A DNA stretch of 64,000 bases from contig JAQBNH010000019.1 of NCBI GenBank assembly GCA_028288705.1, forward strand, positions 310,001-374,000, given 5' to 3'. The stretch's first letter is position 1. Every line of letters starts with the position of its first letter. The position numbers and the translations under genes were made by a program. Source of the DNA: Ferruginibacter sp. (lineage in GTDB: Bacteria > Bacteroidota > Bacteroidia > Chitinophagales > Chitinophagaceae). The notes beneath the pieces are model-generated. The model did no database searches. It was not told where the DNA came from and saw only the letters and a list, made by a program, of their open reading frames with translations. Shown here piece after piece: positions 50,260 to 61,249 of this stretch.

Positions 50260-52137
50260 TTATTTAATTACAGGTAATACGAATCTGGTAGCATTGGCTG
50301 GATCATTATAAATACGGATGTTGGCTTTCTGAAAATCTTTTTCATCAGCGGTATAAATGTTGACAAACTTTTGCGGATTTCGGTCTGCCAAAGGAAACCA
50401 GCTGCTTTGTACCTGGATCATCAGGCGGTGACCTTTTTTAAAGGTATGCGCCACATCCGGCAATTCAAATTTTACATGTGTTGGTTTGTTGGGAACAAAA
50501 GCAACAGGTGTTTCAAAACTATTGCGGTATTTACCCCGCATGATCTCACCACGCACCAGCATCTGGTAACCGCCCATCGGGTAAGCCTTGCCGTTATTCA
50601 AACTATTTTCAGGGTAAGAAAAATCATCCGGGAATACGTCAATCAGTTTCACTACGAAGTCGGCATCCGTTGTAGAGATCGCGGTTACAATATCGGCCAT
50701 CACCGGGCCGGCTAAGGTTAAGTCTTCCTGCAACACATCCATTTGAAAAGTGAGCACATCGGGCCGGCGGCTCGCGAAGCGCTGATCGTCCGTCATGTAT
50801 TCGCGGGTGCGGTGTTCATGAACATCTTCTGTATAAGGAACCGGATGCGCAGGATCGCTTACATACTCGTAAAACTTACTGCCGGCTGCGCCTTTGGAAA
50901 AGGAAAGTTTGTTGGCGGCATTCAGGTATAGATCTTTGTACTGAACATTGGCCGGCGGCCATTTCGCCAGTTGCTTCCATTGATTTTCCCCGGTAAAGAA
51001 AATCGTTGCTTCAGTAATTTCTTTGTCGGAACCTTTATTCTTCAGGTAATAATTAAAGAAGGGCAGTTCAATAGATTGCTGAAAGAAGGCCGAAGTATTG
51101 CTTTCAAATCGCGCGTTTCCAAGGAAACTTCCTTCGCGGCTCCATTGGCCGTGATACCATGGCCCCATGACGATCCTGCTGTTGGTTTGCGGACTTTGAA
51201 CCTCACAGGCTTTGTAGGCATTCCATGCACCCCAGCAATCTTCTGCATCAAACAGTCCACCTACCCAAAGCATGGCGGGTTGTACATTATATAAACCAAC
51301 CCTTGCATTTCTCGCTTTCCACCAGGCATCATAATTCGGGTGCTGGTACATTTCATGCCAGAAACGAATGCTGTCGCCCATCATTCGCGCGAGGTTTTTT
51401 ACCGGGCCCGCATTCAGGTAAAAAGCATAATTATCTTTAACCGGGCTGCGGAATCCTTCCCCGTAATTTTGTGTTGGTGCCGGATGTGGCTTTCCAAATG
51501 TTGGATAAAAAGAAAAACCATCCATCTGGAAAAAGGCGCCTTTATGATGGAAGTCGTCGCCGATGAACCAATCTGTTACGGGGGCCTGCGGACTCACTGC
51601 TTTTAACGCCGGGTGACCACTTAATGCTGCTTCTGTTGAAAAAAAGCCCGGGTATGACGTACCAAATACACCAACGTTACCATTGTTGCCCGGAATATTT
51701 TTTACCATCCAGTCGATCGCATCATAAGTATCACTGGCCTCATCAATATCGGTCGTTGTTTTTTTATTTTTATTGAATGGACGCACATCTTCAAAAACAC
51801 CTTCGCTCATATAGCGGCCGCGCACATCCTGTGTGACGATGATGTAATTTTCGCGCAGATAGGCCATGCGATACGTACTCCAAACTGAAGAGAATTTATC
51901 TTCTCCATAAGGTGCACAGGAATAAGGCGTGCGCGTTAACAGGAACGGATGTTTTTCCGCTGTACTCTTCGGGATATAAAAAGAGGTGAACAATTTCACC
52001 CCATCGCGCATCGGAATATAGCGCTCGATCTTCGTATAATTTTTCAGGAACCAACTACTGTCTTCAGTGGCAGATTTTTGTGCCTCTGCATTAAATGAAA
52101 AAGCACAACAACAAATAAATACAAAAAACTTTTGCAT
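50260..52137 (-). CDS. CocE/NonD-type S15 hydrolase (first of tandem pair)
   Basis: The 625-residue exported paralogue (signal peptide ending SFNAEAQ) has MRDGVKLFTSFYIPK, TPYSCAPYGEDKF, the nucleophile GTSYPGFFS, VGGLFDAEDCWG and GPWYHGQW, plus the same jelly-roll end (FELPDVAHTFKKGHRLMIQV). The close similarity and 1-bp spacing show a tandem duplication followed by divergence. Both probably work in the periplasm on peptides or acylated substrates. Confidence 0.9.
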   Translation of the reverse strand: MQKFFVFICCCAFSFNAEAQKSATEDSSWFLKNYTKIERYIPMRDGVKLFTSFYIPKSTAEKHPFLLTRTPYSCAPYGEDKFSSVWSTYRMAYLRENYIIVTQDVRGRYMSEGVFEDVRPFNKNKKTTTDIDEASDTYDAIDWMVKNIPGNNGNVGVFGTSYPGFFSTEAALSGHPALKAVSPQAPVTDWFIGDDFHHKGAFFQMDGFSFYPTFGKPHPAPTQNYGEGFRSPVKDNYAFYLNAGPVKNLARMMGDSIRFWHEMYQHPNYDAWWKARNARVGLYNVQPAMLWVGGLFDAEDCWGAWNAYKACEVQSPQTNSRIVMGPWYHGQWSREGSFLGNARFESNTSAFFQQSIELPFFNYYLKNKGSDKEITEATIFFTGENQWKQLAKWPPANVQYKDLYLNAANKLSFSKGAAGSKFYEYVSDPAHPVPYTEDVHEHRTREYMTDDQRFASRRPDVLTFQMDVLQEDLTLAGPVMADIVTAISTTDADFVVKLIDVFPDDFSYPENSLNNGKAYPMGGYQMLVRGEIMRGKYRNSFETPVAFVPNKPTHVKFELPDVAHTFKKGHRLMIQVQSSWFPLADRNPQKFVNIYTADEKDFQKANIRIYNDPANATRFVLPVIK

Positions 52138-52185
52138 AAGCTTATTTTAGTGCGCTAAATTTAACGAATCTAACTGACTATTCCG

Positions 52186-52668
52186 ATGACAGCCAATGAA
52201 CAATTGATAAGTAACTTCTACACGGCCTTTCAGCAACTGGATTACCGGCAAATGAATGCCCAGTACAGTGACGATATTGTTTTTTACGATCCGGTATTTG
52301 AATTACTACATGGCGAAGAAGCGAAGGCGATGTGGGAAATGCTGTGTACGAACGCGAAGAATTTTTCCTTAACCTTCGGCAATATAACAGACCTGGGGGA
52401 GGATTACTATACCTGTGACTGGACAGCAACTTACACGTTTTCTAAAACCGGTCGACAGGTAGTGAACCAGGTAAAAGCAAATATGAAAATTATCGGGGGA
52501 CAGATCATTGAACACAGCGATGCTTTCAGCCTGCACGCCTGGAGCAAACAAGCCCTGGGTTTCAGCGGCTGGTTATTGGGCTGGAACAGTTTCTTCCAGC
52601 GTAAAATAAAAAACGGCGCGAAAAGAAACCTGTTAGAGTTTATCCGGCGTAAACAAAGCCAGCTATAG
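52186..52668 (+). CDS. Nuclear-transport-factor-2-like (SnoaL-type) protein
   Basis: The 160-residue protein has the cone-shaped NTF2-like pattern: an N-terminal helix (NEQLISNFYTAFQQLDYRQM), then DDIVFYDPVFELLHGEEA, and late strands TCDWTATYTFSKTGRQVVNQVK. The last ~40 residues add a Trp-rich helix (GFSGWLLGWNSFFQRKIKN) seen in many members. Substrate or enzymatic role unknown. It overlaps the converging gene end by 6 bp. Confidence 0.8.
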   Translation: MTANEQLISNFYTAFQQLDYRQMNAQYSDDIVFYDPVFELLHGEEAKAMWEMLCTNAKNFSLTFGNITDLGEDYYTCDWTATYTFSKTGRQVVNQVKANMKIIGGQIIEHSDAFSLHAWSKQALGFSGWLLGWNSFFQRKIKNGAKRNLLEFIRRKQSQL

Positions 52669-53001
52669 TTCTTCTATCAGAGATTCACCGGCGGAAAGAT
52701 CCCCGGAGGTCCATTCCCATACTTCATGAATTCGCAGTTTACCTGTCGGGAGCAACACTGGCGTTGAAATACATTTCCCGGTCATCAGGTCGCCGTCCTG
52801 ATTGATATGCTGGTAACGCATATCCAGTCTGCCCTGTTGATCGACAAGTGCAATTAGCTGGCCACTTAATATTTTCCCGCCACTATACGTTCCCGTTACA
52901 ATATTTTTTTCCTGCCGGTAATGGAAGATCGTATTGCCGTCTACCTCACCCGTCAGACTGTTTGAACAACTCCTGAAAGTCTTGTTATCGTAACTGATCA
53001 T
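52663..53001 (-). CDS. Small conserved protein (n-acetylglutamate-synthase-like annotation class)
   Basis: The 112-residue protein is made of beta hairpins (ISYDNKTFRSCSNSLTGEVD ... TGTYSGGKILSGQLIALVD ... LDMRYQHINQDGDLMTGKC ... LRIHEVWEWTSGD). I know this pattern from small Bacteroidota/Proteobacteria proteins often labelled n-acetylglutamate synthase, a label I would not trust as function. I chose the ATG at 53001; another at 53016 adds 5 residues. No catalytic motif is seen. Confidence 0.7.
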   Translation of the reverse strand: MISYDNKTFRSCSNSLTGEVDGNTIFHYRQEKNIVTGTYSGGKILSGQLIALVDQQGRLDMRYQHINQDGDLMTGKCISTPVLLPTGKLRIHEVWEWTSGDLSAGESLIEEL

Positions 53002-53057
53002 TTGCAAAGCAACCAAACAGTTTGTATATTTCCTACATCTTCACCAAAACTACCTAT

Positions 53058-53480
53058 ATGAACTTTGCAACTTTCGACTACATCAATTGGCTGGCCGTAC
53101 TTTGCGGTGCCTTAGGTTATTTTATGCTGGGTGCACTCTGGTACTCAAAATTATTATTCGCCCCAAAGTGGTTGCAGTTATTAAATATTGATCCGAATAA
53201 CCCCGGTGCAAAGGACGGCATGGCGCCCATCATGATTGGCTCCTTTGTTTTGATGTTCCTAACCAGTCTTGGCCTTGCCATCCTGCGCTCCAAAATGGAA
53301 CTCTCCGGCTTGCAAAGCGGTTTAAAGCTGGGCCTCTGTACGGGGATATGCTTTGGCGTGACAGCCATCAGTATTTCTTACTTATACGAAAAGCGCCCGA
53401 TGGGCTTACACCTGATCAATGGCGGATATACCCTCGTTGGTAATATCATTGCTGCGATTATTATCTGTTGCTGGGTCTAG
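53058..53480 (+). CDS. DUF1761 membrane protein
   Basis: The 140-residue protein has four hydrophobic segments and the DUF1761 signature: INWLAVLCGALGYFMLGALWYS near residue 8, later GLKLGLCTGICFGVTAISISYLYE and a C-terminal LINGGYTLVGNIIAAIII. Function unknown. The ATG at 53058 is used because the upstream extension is polar and not part of the family. Confidence 0.85.
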   Translation: MNFATFDYINWLAVLCGALGYFMLGALWYSKLLFAPKWLQLLNIDPNNPGAKDGMAPIMIGSFVLMFLTSLGLAILRSKMELSGLQSGLKLGLCTGICFGVTAISISYLYEKRPMGLHLINGGYTLVGNIIAAIIICCWV

Positions 53481-53494
53481 GCCCTGTTATTTCA

Positions 53495-53531
53495 TAAAAA
53501 AAGCATTCATCTTTCGGTGAATGCTTTTTAT
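53495..53531. terminator. Bidirectional terminator
   Basis: AAAAAGCATTCA (53498-53509) pairs with TGAATGCTTTTT (53518-53529) around an 8-nt loop. It sits between the DUF1761 gene and the converging pyruvate kinase gene. Confidence 0.8.
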
Positions 53532-53547
53532 TTATGTGTTGAGCGTT

Positions 53548-55038
53548 TTAATCCACTCTCGTAATCTTGATGGTGTTCGTAGGCAAGTGCATATCCACAG
53601 GCGTGCTACCGGTATTAATGATCACATCATCTTTCTTTACAAAGCCTCTTTCTTTTAAAATATTGATCTGGTCGAAGATGATATCATCCAGGCTTTCTTC
53701 TTCTGCATAATAAAAGGCACGCACGCCCCAGCTCAGACTTAACTGGCTGATCAGGCTACGCTCTTTACTGAAAATATACAGTGGCGATTTCGGACGATAG
53801 CTGCTGAGCATAAATGCAGTGTAGCCACTTTGCGTCATCCCGATCAAAGCATTCGCCTGTGAATCTTTCGCGAGTTTGCAGGCACTGTAGCAGGTAGCAT
53901 CGCTGAGGAAAGAAGGAGAGTGGGGTTGCGGGCGCAGGATATCATCGCGGTCATATTCATACACCGTTTTCTCTACTTCCAAAATGATCTTACTCATCGT
54001 TTCCACCACCAGCGTTGGGTAAGTGCCCGTGGCTGTTTCGCCGCTCAGCATCACGGCATCGGCGCCTTCCAAAACAGCATTAGCGACATCACTTACTTCA
54101 CTGCGGTTCGGCTTTGTACGGTCGATCATACTTTCCATCATCTGCGTAGCCACGATCACCGGTTTCGCACGGTGCATACATTTACGGATGATGTCTTTCT
54201 GAATCACCGGCACCTGCTCGATCGGAATTTCCACACCAAGATCACCGCGCGCGATCATCACGCCATCACTTTCAATAATAATATCACGCAGGTTTTTTAA
54301 CGCTTCCGGCATTTCAATTTTAGAGATCACTTTGATCTTTCCGTTCTGCGCCTTGATGCGTTTTTTAAGATTGATGATATCAACTGCCTTTCTCACAAAA
54401 GACAGCGCTACCCAGTCCAGTTTTTGCGCAATGATAAAGTCGAGATCAGCAATATCTTTTTCTGTGAGCGACGGCATCGTCAATTCACTATCCGGTAAGT
54501 TGACGCCTTTTTTCGGAAGCAGGGTTCCGCCAAGCGTTACGCTCATCAACACTTCTTTGCCGTTGAGGATCTTCTCTACTTTCAATTCCATTTTACCATC
54601 ATCCAAAAAAATGCGTTCGCCCGGCTGCACATCAGTGGTGAGGTTGGGGTAGGAGACATATATCTTTTCTTTCGTGCCCACCATTTTTTCCGTGGTGAAA
54701 ATAAACTTGTCGCCATCCTTTAATAGGATCTTTCCGCCATCGAGTTCGCCCACGCGAAGTTTCGGTCCCTGCAGATCTGCGAGAATAGAAATATTGTACG
54801 GTTCATTTTTAATGATCTTCCTGATCTTTTCGATCACTGCTACTTTATCTTCATGATTACCATGAGAGAAATTAAGGCGGAATACATTTACACCGGCCTT
54901 CACCAGCGAAAGCAGGTTATCGTAGGTATCACAGGCAGGGCCAACAGTTGCAACGATCTTCGTCCGCTTCTGTGAGTGCGCAATGCCCGCCTCTTTGTCC
55001 ATTTGCGTATGGAGGTATTTACTGATATTTTTTGTCAT
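53548..55038 (-). CDS. pyk: Pyruvate kinase
   Basis: It makes pyruvate and ATP from phosphoenolpyruvate. The 496-residue protein has KRTKIVATVGPACD, VFRLNFSHGNHEDK, ILADLQGPKLRVGE, the catalytic VISKIEMPEALKNL region and MIARGDLGVEIPIEQVPVIQ, and ATQMMESMIDRTKPNRSEVSDVANAV. The C-terminal allosteric domain is complete. ~20 extra N-terminal residues precede the usual start, and an internal Met (MDKEAG) could be used instead. It is 28 bp from the phosphofructokinase gene end, so both glycolytic genes are probably co-transcribed. Confidence 0.95.
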   Translation of the reverse strand: MTKNISKYLHTQMDKEAGIAHSQKRTKIVATVGPACDTYDNLLSLVKAGVNVFRLNFSHGNHEDKVAVIEKIRKIIKNEPYNISILADLQGPKLRVGELDGGKILLKDGDKFIFTTEKMVGTKEKIYVSYPNLTTDVQPGERIFLDDGKMELKVEKILNGKEVLMSVTLGGTLLPKKGVNLPDSELTMPSLTEKDIADLDFIIAQKLDWVALSFVRKAVDIINLKKRIKAQNGKIKVISKIEMPEALKNLRDIIIESDGVMIARGDLGVEIPIEQVPVIQKDIIRKCMHRAKPVIVATQMMESMIDRTKPNRSEVSDVANAVLEGADAVMLSGETATGTYPTLVVETMSKIILEVEKTVYEYDRDDILRPQPHSPSFLSDATCYSACKLAKDSQANALIGMTQSGYTAFMLSSYRPKSPLYIFSKERSLISQLSLSWGVRAFYYAEEESLDDIIFDQINILKERGFVKKDDVIINTGSTPVDMHLPTNTIKITRVD

Positions 55039-55066
55039 AATGTTTTCTTGATAATTGATAATGGAT

Positions 55067-56050
55067 TTAAGTTGCGAGGATCCTGACGATCTTCATCCAC
55101 TCTTCACTGATGCGTTGCTTCTTTTTCACGGCTTCATTTAACGGTATATAATGCATCCTGTTGTTTACGATTCCCACGAATACATTGTGCCGCCCTTCCA
55201 GTAAACATTCCACGGCATGATAACCCATGCGGCTCGCGATCAGCCGGTCCATACAAGAAGGGGAACCGCCGCGCTGGATATGGCCGAGAATGCAAACCCT
55301 TGTTTCCAGGTTAGGTATTTTTTCCTTAATGACTTTTGCCAGTTCGTCGGCACCACCAAAATCTTCCCCTTCTGCCACAACGATCAGGTTCACCAACTTT
55401 TTACGGCGCTCTTTTTCTAATAAGGATTCAATGATATAATTGATATCGGTTTTCTTTTCCGGGATCAGGATATTTTCTGCACCGGTAGAAATGCCGCTAT
55501 GCAATGCGATGTATCCGGCGTCACGGCCCATCACTTCAATGATAAATAACCGGTCATGCGCATCAGCTGTATCGCGGATCTTATCGATCGCTTCTACGGC
55601 AGTGTTCACGGCTGTATCAAAACCAATCGTGAAATCGGTGCCCGCAATATCTTTATCGATGGTGCCGGGAAGCCCGATGCAGGGAATATCAAATTCGTTG
55701 CTGAAGGTTTGTGCGCCCCGGAAACTACCATCACCGCCCAGGATAACGAGACCGTCAATTTCACGGGCCTTTAAATTCTCGTAAGCTTTTTTCCGGCCTT
55801 CATATTCCATGAATTCCTTGCAGCGTGCAGTCTTCAGGATCGTACCACCACGCTGTATGATGTTCGCCACACTGCGGCTTTCCATCCGGATGATATCGTT
55901 CTCCACCATTCCGCTGTAACCGCGCATAATGCCATATACTTCGAGGCCGTTATAAATCCCTGTACGCACCACGGCGCGAATGGCTGCGTTCATACCCGGA
56001 CTATCACCGCCGCTGCATAAAACACCTATTTTATTGACTTTCTTCTTCAT
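55067..56050 (-). CDS. pfkA: ATP-dependent 6-phosphofructokinase
   Basis: It phosphorylates fructose-6-phosphate. The 327-residue protein from the ATG at 56050 starts KKKVNKIGVLCSGGDSPGMN (GGDSPG). It has LVILGGDGSFRGAQ, GLPGTIDKDIAGTDFTIGFDTAVNT with the catalytic Asp, and VMGRDAGYIALHSG, as well as GHIQRGGSPSCMDRLIASRMG. Met at 56068 adds 6 residues; the chosen start has a GGAGAA 10 nt upstream and gives the usual family length. It lies between argS and pyk on one strand. Confidence 0.93.
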   Translation of the reverse strand: MKKKVNKIGVLCSGGDSPGMNAAIRAVVRTGIYNGLEVYGIMRGYSGMVENDIIRMESRSVANIIQRGGTILKTARCKEFMEYEGRKKAYENLKAREIDGLVILGGDGSFRGAQTFSNEFDIPCIGLPGTIDKDIAGTDFTIGFDTAVNTAVEAIDKIRDTADAHDRLFIIEVMGRDAGYIALHSGISTGAENILIPEKKTDINYIIESLLEKERRKKLVNLIVVAEGEDFGGADELAKVIKEKIPNLETRVCILGHIQRGGSPSCMDRLIASRMGYHAVECLLEGRHNVFVGIVNNRMHYIPLNEAVKKKQRISEEWMKIVRILAT

Positions 56051-56087
56051 TGTTGCTTGTTTCTCCATTGGATGATCGGGGTATAAT

Positions 56088-57863
56088 TTACATTCTTTCC
56101 GGCATATCGATGCCAAGCATTTGCATTCCGCTCTTCAGCACGTTGGCCGTCATAACAGCGATCTGTAAACGCAATTGTTTCTTTTCTGCAGATTCAGCAT
56201 TTGCAATGGAATGCCCTGAATAAAATGAACTGAAGGCTTTAGCAATATTAAAAATATAGATCGCGATGGCTGAAGGATTCAGTTCATCGCAGGCCTGCCG
56301 GATCACCGCGGGGTATTTTTCCAAAGAAATGATCAGTTCTTTCTCTGCAGGCAAAAAATCGAGCGGTAAATGTATAACATTTTCTAATTCGTTCTTACGC
56401 AGGATAGATTTGATCCTCGCGTAGTTGAACTGGATAAACGGGCCGGTAAAGCCATGGAAGTCGATACTTTCTTCCGGGTTAAACACCATGCGTTTTTTTG
56501 GATCAACCCGCAACAGGAAAAACTTTAGCGCGCCAAGTCCGATCGTATGATACAATGAAGCCAGTTCTGCAGGATCGAAATCACCCACTTTACCCAGTTC
56601 TTCCGTTTTAGCTTTCGCTTCATTTTCCATTTCCTGCACAATATCATCCGCATCTACCACCGTCCCTTCACGGCTTTTCATTTTGCCGGTGGGCAATTCC
56701 ACCATCCCGTAACTGAGGTGATGGATGTCGTCCGCATAAGGTACACCCATTTTTTTCGCGATCAGCTTCAGCACTTTCATATGATAGTTCTGCTCATCAC
56801 CGATCACGTAAATGCTCTGGTCTATTTTATACTCTTCATATTTTTGTTGCGCCAGGCCAATATCCTGGGTGATGTACACAGAGGTGCCGTCTTTCCGCAA
56901 CACCAGTTTTTCATCCAGGCCATCCGGCGTCAGGTCGATCCACACACTGCCGTCTTCCTTACGAAAGAACACGCCCTTATCAAGACCGGTTTGCACAATA
57001 TCTTTCCCTAGCAGGTAAGTATTACTTTCATAATAGGTCTTATCGAAATCACTGCCGATCGTCTTGTAGGTAATATCGAATCCTTCATATACCCAGCCAT
57101 TCATCGTCCGCCAAAGGTCCATCACTTCCGGGTTACCCGCCTCCCAGTCCTGCAGCATTTCCTGCGTGGCAATCATGATGGGTGCCTGCTTTTCTGCTTC
57201 TGCCTGCGGAATGCTGTGGTCTACCAGTTCCTTTACCTGCTGCTTGTATTCGTCATTAAACCGCACATAATACTTGCCCACAAAATGGTCGCCTTTCATG
57301 CCGGTAGATTGCGGTGTTTCCCCGTTACCAAACAGTTGCCAGGCGATCATGCTCTTACATATATGTATACCGCGGTCGTTCACGATGCAGCTCTTCAGCA
57401 CTTCGTAACCATTTGCCTTCAGGATCTCCGCAACGCTCCAGCCCAGGAAGTTGTTCCGCAAGTGGCCGAGGTGTAAGGGCTTGTTCGTGTTGGGAGAAGA
57501 ATATTCCACCATCACTTTTTTTCCATTCATCGGGTGCTTTCCAAAACATACATCATTGTAGTTATGCTGCAATAATGTCATCCAGTACTGATCGCTGATA
57601 CTGAAATTCAGAAAACCTTTGATGATATTATAACTGCTGAATAATTCGGGGTGCCGGCGGATCATGTCATCGCCCAATTCTTTTCCCAATGCCTCGGGCG
57701 CACGGGAAGTCTTTTTCAAAAGAGAAAACAATACGATCGTATAGTCGCCTTCAAACTCGGGTTTGGTTTGGTTAACCTGGAAATCTTTTGCGGTAAAGGG
57801 TTGTTGAAACAAGGCTGACAAGCTCGTAACGGCTGCCTCCTGGATGAGCTCGGTAATAAACAT
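56088..57863 (-). CDS. argS: Arginyl-tRNA synthetase
   Basis: The 591-residue class I synthetase has the Arg-specific N-terminal domain, the signature SSPNTNKPLHLGHLRNNFLG (HLGH), a KMSKS-like loop replaced by KMKSREGTVV as in many ArgRS, and the C-terminal anticodon-binding helix bundle (FIQFNYARIKSILRKNELEN). It is upstream of pfkA on the minus strand, 37 bp between the stop and the pfkA start. Confidence 0.94.
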   Translation of the reverse strand: MFITELIQEAAVTSLSALFQQPFTAKDFQVNQTKPEFEGDYTIVLFSLLKKTSRAPEALGKELGDDMIRRHPELFSSYNIIKGFLNFSISDQYWMTLLQHNYNDVCFGKHPMNGKKVMVEYSSPNTNKPLHLGHLRNNFLGWSVAEILKANGYEVLKSCIVNDRGIHICKSMIAWQLFGNGETPQSTGMKGDHFVGKYYVRFNDEYKQQVKELVDHSIPQAEAEKQAPIMIATQEMLQDWEAGNPEVMDLWRTMNGWVYEGFDITYKTIGSDFDKTYYESNTYLLGKDIVQTGLDKGVFFRKEDGSVWIDLTPDGLDEKLVLRKDGTSVYITQDIGLAQQKYEEYKIDQSIYVIGDEQNYHMKVLKLIAKKMGVPYADDIHHLSYGMVELPTGKMKSREGTVVDADDIVQEMENEAKAKTEELGKVGDFDPAELASLYHTIGLGALKFFLLRVDPKKRMVFNPEESIDFHGFTGPFIQFNYARIKSILRKNELENVIHLPLDFLPAEKELIISLEKYPAVIRQACDELNPSAIAIYIFNIAKAFSSFYSGHSIANAESAEKKQLRLQIAVMTANVLKSGMQMLGIDMPERM

Positions 57864-57932
57864 GGCGCAAAAATAACAATATCCTTTTTCTTAGCCTAAG
57901 CACGACAGATTCATTTGAAAAGGACGAAGTGA

Positions 57933-59775
<1,843 letters not shown>

Positions 59776-59788
59776 ATAGGGAGAGAGG

Positions 59789-59826
59789 CTGTCCGGAAAA
59801 AATTATCATTAGAAATCTTCGGACAG
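59789..59826. repeat. Hairpin CTGTCCG...CGGACAG
   Basis: A 7-bp perfect stem encloses a 24-nt loop downstream of the ABC-F gene. There is no T run, so it is not an obvious terminator. Confidence 0.5.
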
Positions 59827-59880
59827 TGGGTAACTGGCGAAATGAATTATTACGCAACGGCATTTTTTATATTCTGTTCA

Positions 59881-59913
59881 AAAGCGGCAGTCTAAATCTG
59901 CCGCTTTTTTATG
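59881..59913 (+). terminator. Terminator-like hairpin in the gene-free stretch
   Basis: AAAAGCGGCAG (59881-59891) pairs with CTGCCGCTTTT (59899-59909), with a T run after it. It is 220 bp past the ABC-F stop, so either the mRNA has a long 3' tail or a separate small transcript ends here. Confidence 0.7.
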
Positions 59914-60125
59914 TACATGCATGATTGTTTTTAGTGACAATAAATTGGAGATGTGATTTGTTAATTATTGATAATCAATTTTATAGAATCTTTATTAGCT
60001 GAATTATTTATCTGCTTGTGGCCTAACTTGATTTCGGCCACAAACAGGAAGCAGTGTTTTTCGCTGACTTGTTTTCCTCTCGATATGTCAAGCTTGGGAG
60101 GCTAACCAATAGTAGTCTGGTAGGG

Positions 60126-60250
60126 GTCTGATAGGGGGTATCCGCGTCAACTGACGCGGATACCCCCTACCAGGTAGATAGAAGTCCTATAGTTGGCTAT
60201 TAGTAGTTGACTGGCAGACCAACAGGGTGAATGTTAAGCTACAAAGCTTG
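60126..60250. repeat. Palindrome-containing repeat, copy 1
   Basis: Starts GGTCTGATAGGGGG. Contains a 17-bp perfect stem with a 2-nt loop (60133-60168), and ends near ACAAAGCTTGG. Aligns along ~125 bp with copy 2 at 60373; the stem differs at several pairs, each time with a matching change on the other arm. Confidence 0.75.
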
Positions 60251-60372
60251 GTATTTATCTATTCCAAATGTTGAATACATACGGTGACCTTTTAATAGTT
60301 GAGCTGCAGTTTTATGCACTGCGAAACCATCTTCCTTACAGTCCGGGACGGGTCTTATTAGAATCTGCTTTT

Positions 60373-60497
60373 GGTCTGATAGGGGGCATCCGTGGTAATT
60401 ACCACGGATGCCCCCTATCAAACAGGTAGAAGTTCTATAGGTGTCGATAAGCAGTTGACTGATTGAGCGACGGTGCGAACCTAAAGTACAAAGCTGG
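60373..60497. repeat. Palindrome-containing repeat, copy 2
   Basis: Starts GGTCTGATAGGGGG. Contains a 44-bp perfect palindrome (60377-60420, centre TAATTA) and ends near ACAAAGCTGG. Same orientation as copy 1, offset by about 248 bp. Confidence 0.75.
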
Positions 60498-60640
60498 TTA
60501 TGCTCATCAGCAAATTCCCAATTACCTATTCCCGCGGCCGGAAACTAATCAACCCTTCAACTAATCATCCAATCAACCCTTCAACCATTTAACTAATCAA
60601 ACTTTCAACTAATCAACCAAACAGCTAATTAACGAAACCT

Positions 60641-60655
60641 TGGCATGATTTTTAA
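60641..60655 (+). promoter_or_regulatory. Sigma-54-like element TGGCATG-N4-TTAAC
   Basis: The -24 half (TTGGCATG) is good; the -12 half has TTA in place of TTG. It lies 41 bp before the ATG of the barrel gene at 60696, and matches in context the element upstream of dnaK. Confidence 0.35.
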
Positions 60656-60695
60656 CAGAATGCCTTGAACTTTAACCCCTTAACCAAACAGAACA

Positions 60696-61169
60696 ATGAA
60701 AAGGAAATTATTAACTGCAGCGATACTTATGATCGCAGGATTAACAACAGCTACGGCCCAATCCAACGTCAACTCACAAGACTATAAGACCGCCCTTGGT
60801 GTGAAATTTTACCCTGGCGCCATTACTTTAAAACATTTCGTGGACGATAAAGCGGCAGTAGAAGGTATTGGCTACTTTTTCAATTATGGTACCCGTATTA
60901 CCGGCTTGTATGAAATCCACGGCGACATCAACAACGCCCCGGGATTGAAATGGTATATTGGTCCGGGTGCCCATATCGGCTTTTATAGCAATAAATATGG
61001 CGGTGCAACATCTGTAGGTGTTGACGGTGTGTTAGGACTGGATTATAAATTTAAAGGTGCGCCGATCAATATGTCGCTCGACTGGCAGCCATCATTTGAA
61101 TTTGGTAACAAATACAACAATGGTTTTAATGGTAACTGGGGCGGACTTGCGATTCGTTATGTATTTTAA
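60696..61169 (+). CDS. Small outer-membrane beta-barrel protein
   Basis: The 157-residue product has a signal peptide (MKRKLLTAAILMIAGLTTATAQ) and alternating aromatic/glycine strands (AVEGIGYFFNYGTRITGLYE, then LKWYIGPGAHIGFYSNKYGG) ending in an aromatic RYVF, as in eight-stranded outer-membrane barrels of the OmpW/OmpX kind found in Bacteroidota. Ligand unknown. It is monocistronic, with a GAAA-loop terminator just downstream. Confidence 0.75.
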   Translation: MKRKLLTAAILMIAGLTTATAQSNVNSQDYKTALGVKFYPGAITLKHFVDDKAAVEGIGYFFNYGTRITGLYEIHGDINNAPGLKWYIGPGAHIGFYSNKYGGATSVGVDGVLGLDYKFKGAPINMSLDWQPSFEFGNKYNNGFNGNWGGLAIRYVF

Positions 61170-61188
61170 TCAATTAAGATTTTTATGG

Positions 61189-61216
61189 AAAACCTGTTGG
61201 AAACAACAGGTTTTTT
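61189..61216 (+). terminator. Terminator with GAAA tetraloop
   Basis: AAAACCTGTTG (61189-61199) and CAACAGGTTTT (61204-61214) form an 11-bp stem closed by GAAA and followed by T residues. Confidence 0.9.
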
Positions 61217-61249
61217 CATGTAGATAAGCCTTAGTTTTGCCGGCGATTC

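Noticed and set aside
60377..60420. Palindromes in the 60-kb stretch as ordinary terminators
   Set aside because: Neither copy is followed by a T run on either strand, and no gene ends next to them.
60239..60421. 60-codon minus-strand ORF across the palindrome repeats
   Set aside because: It runs through the palindrome and the spacer without protein-like composition or a plausible start context.
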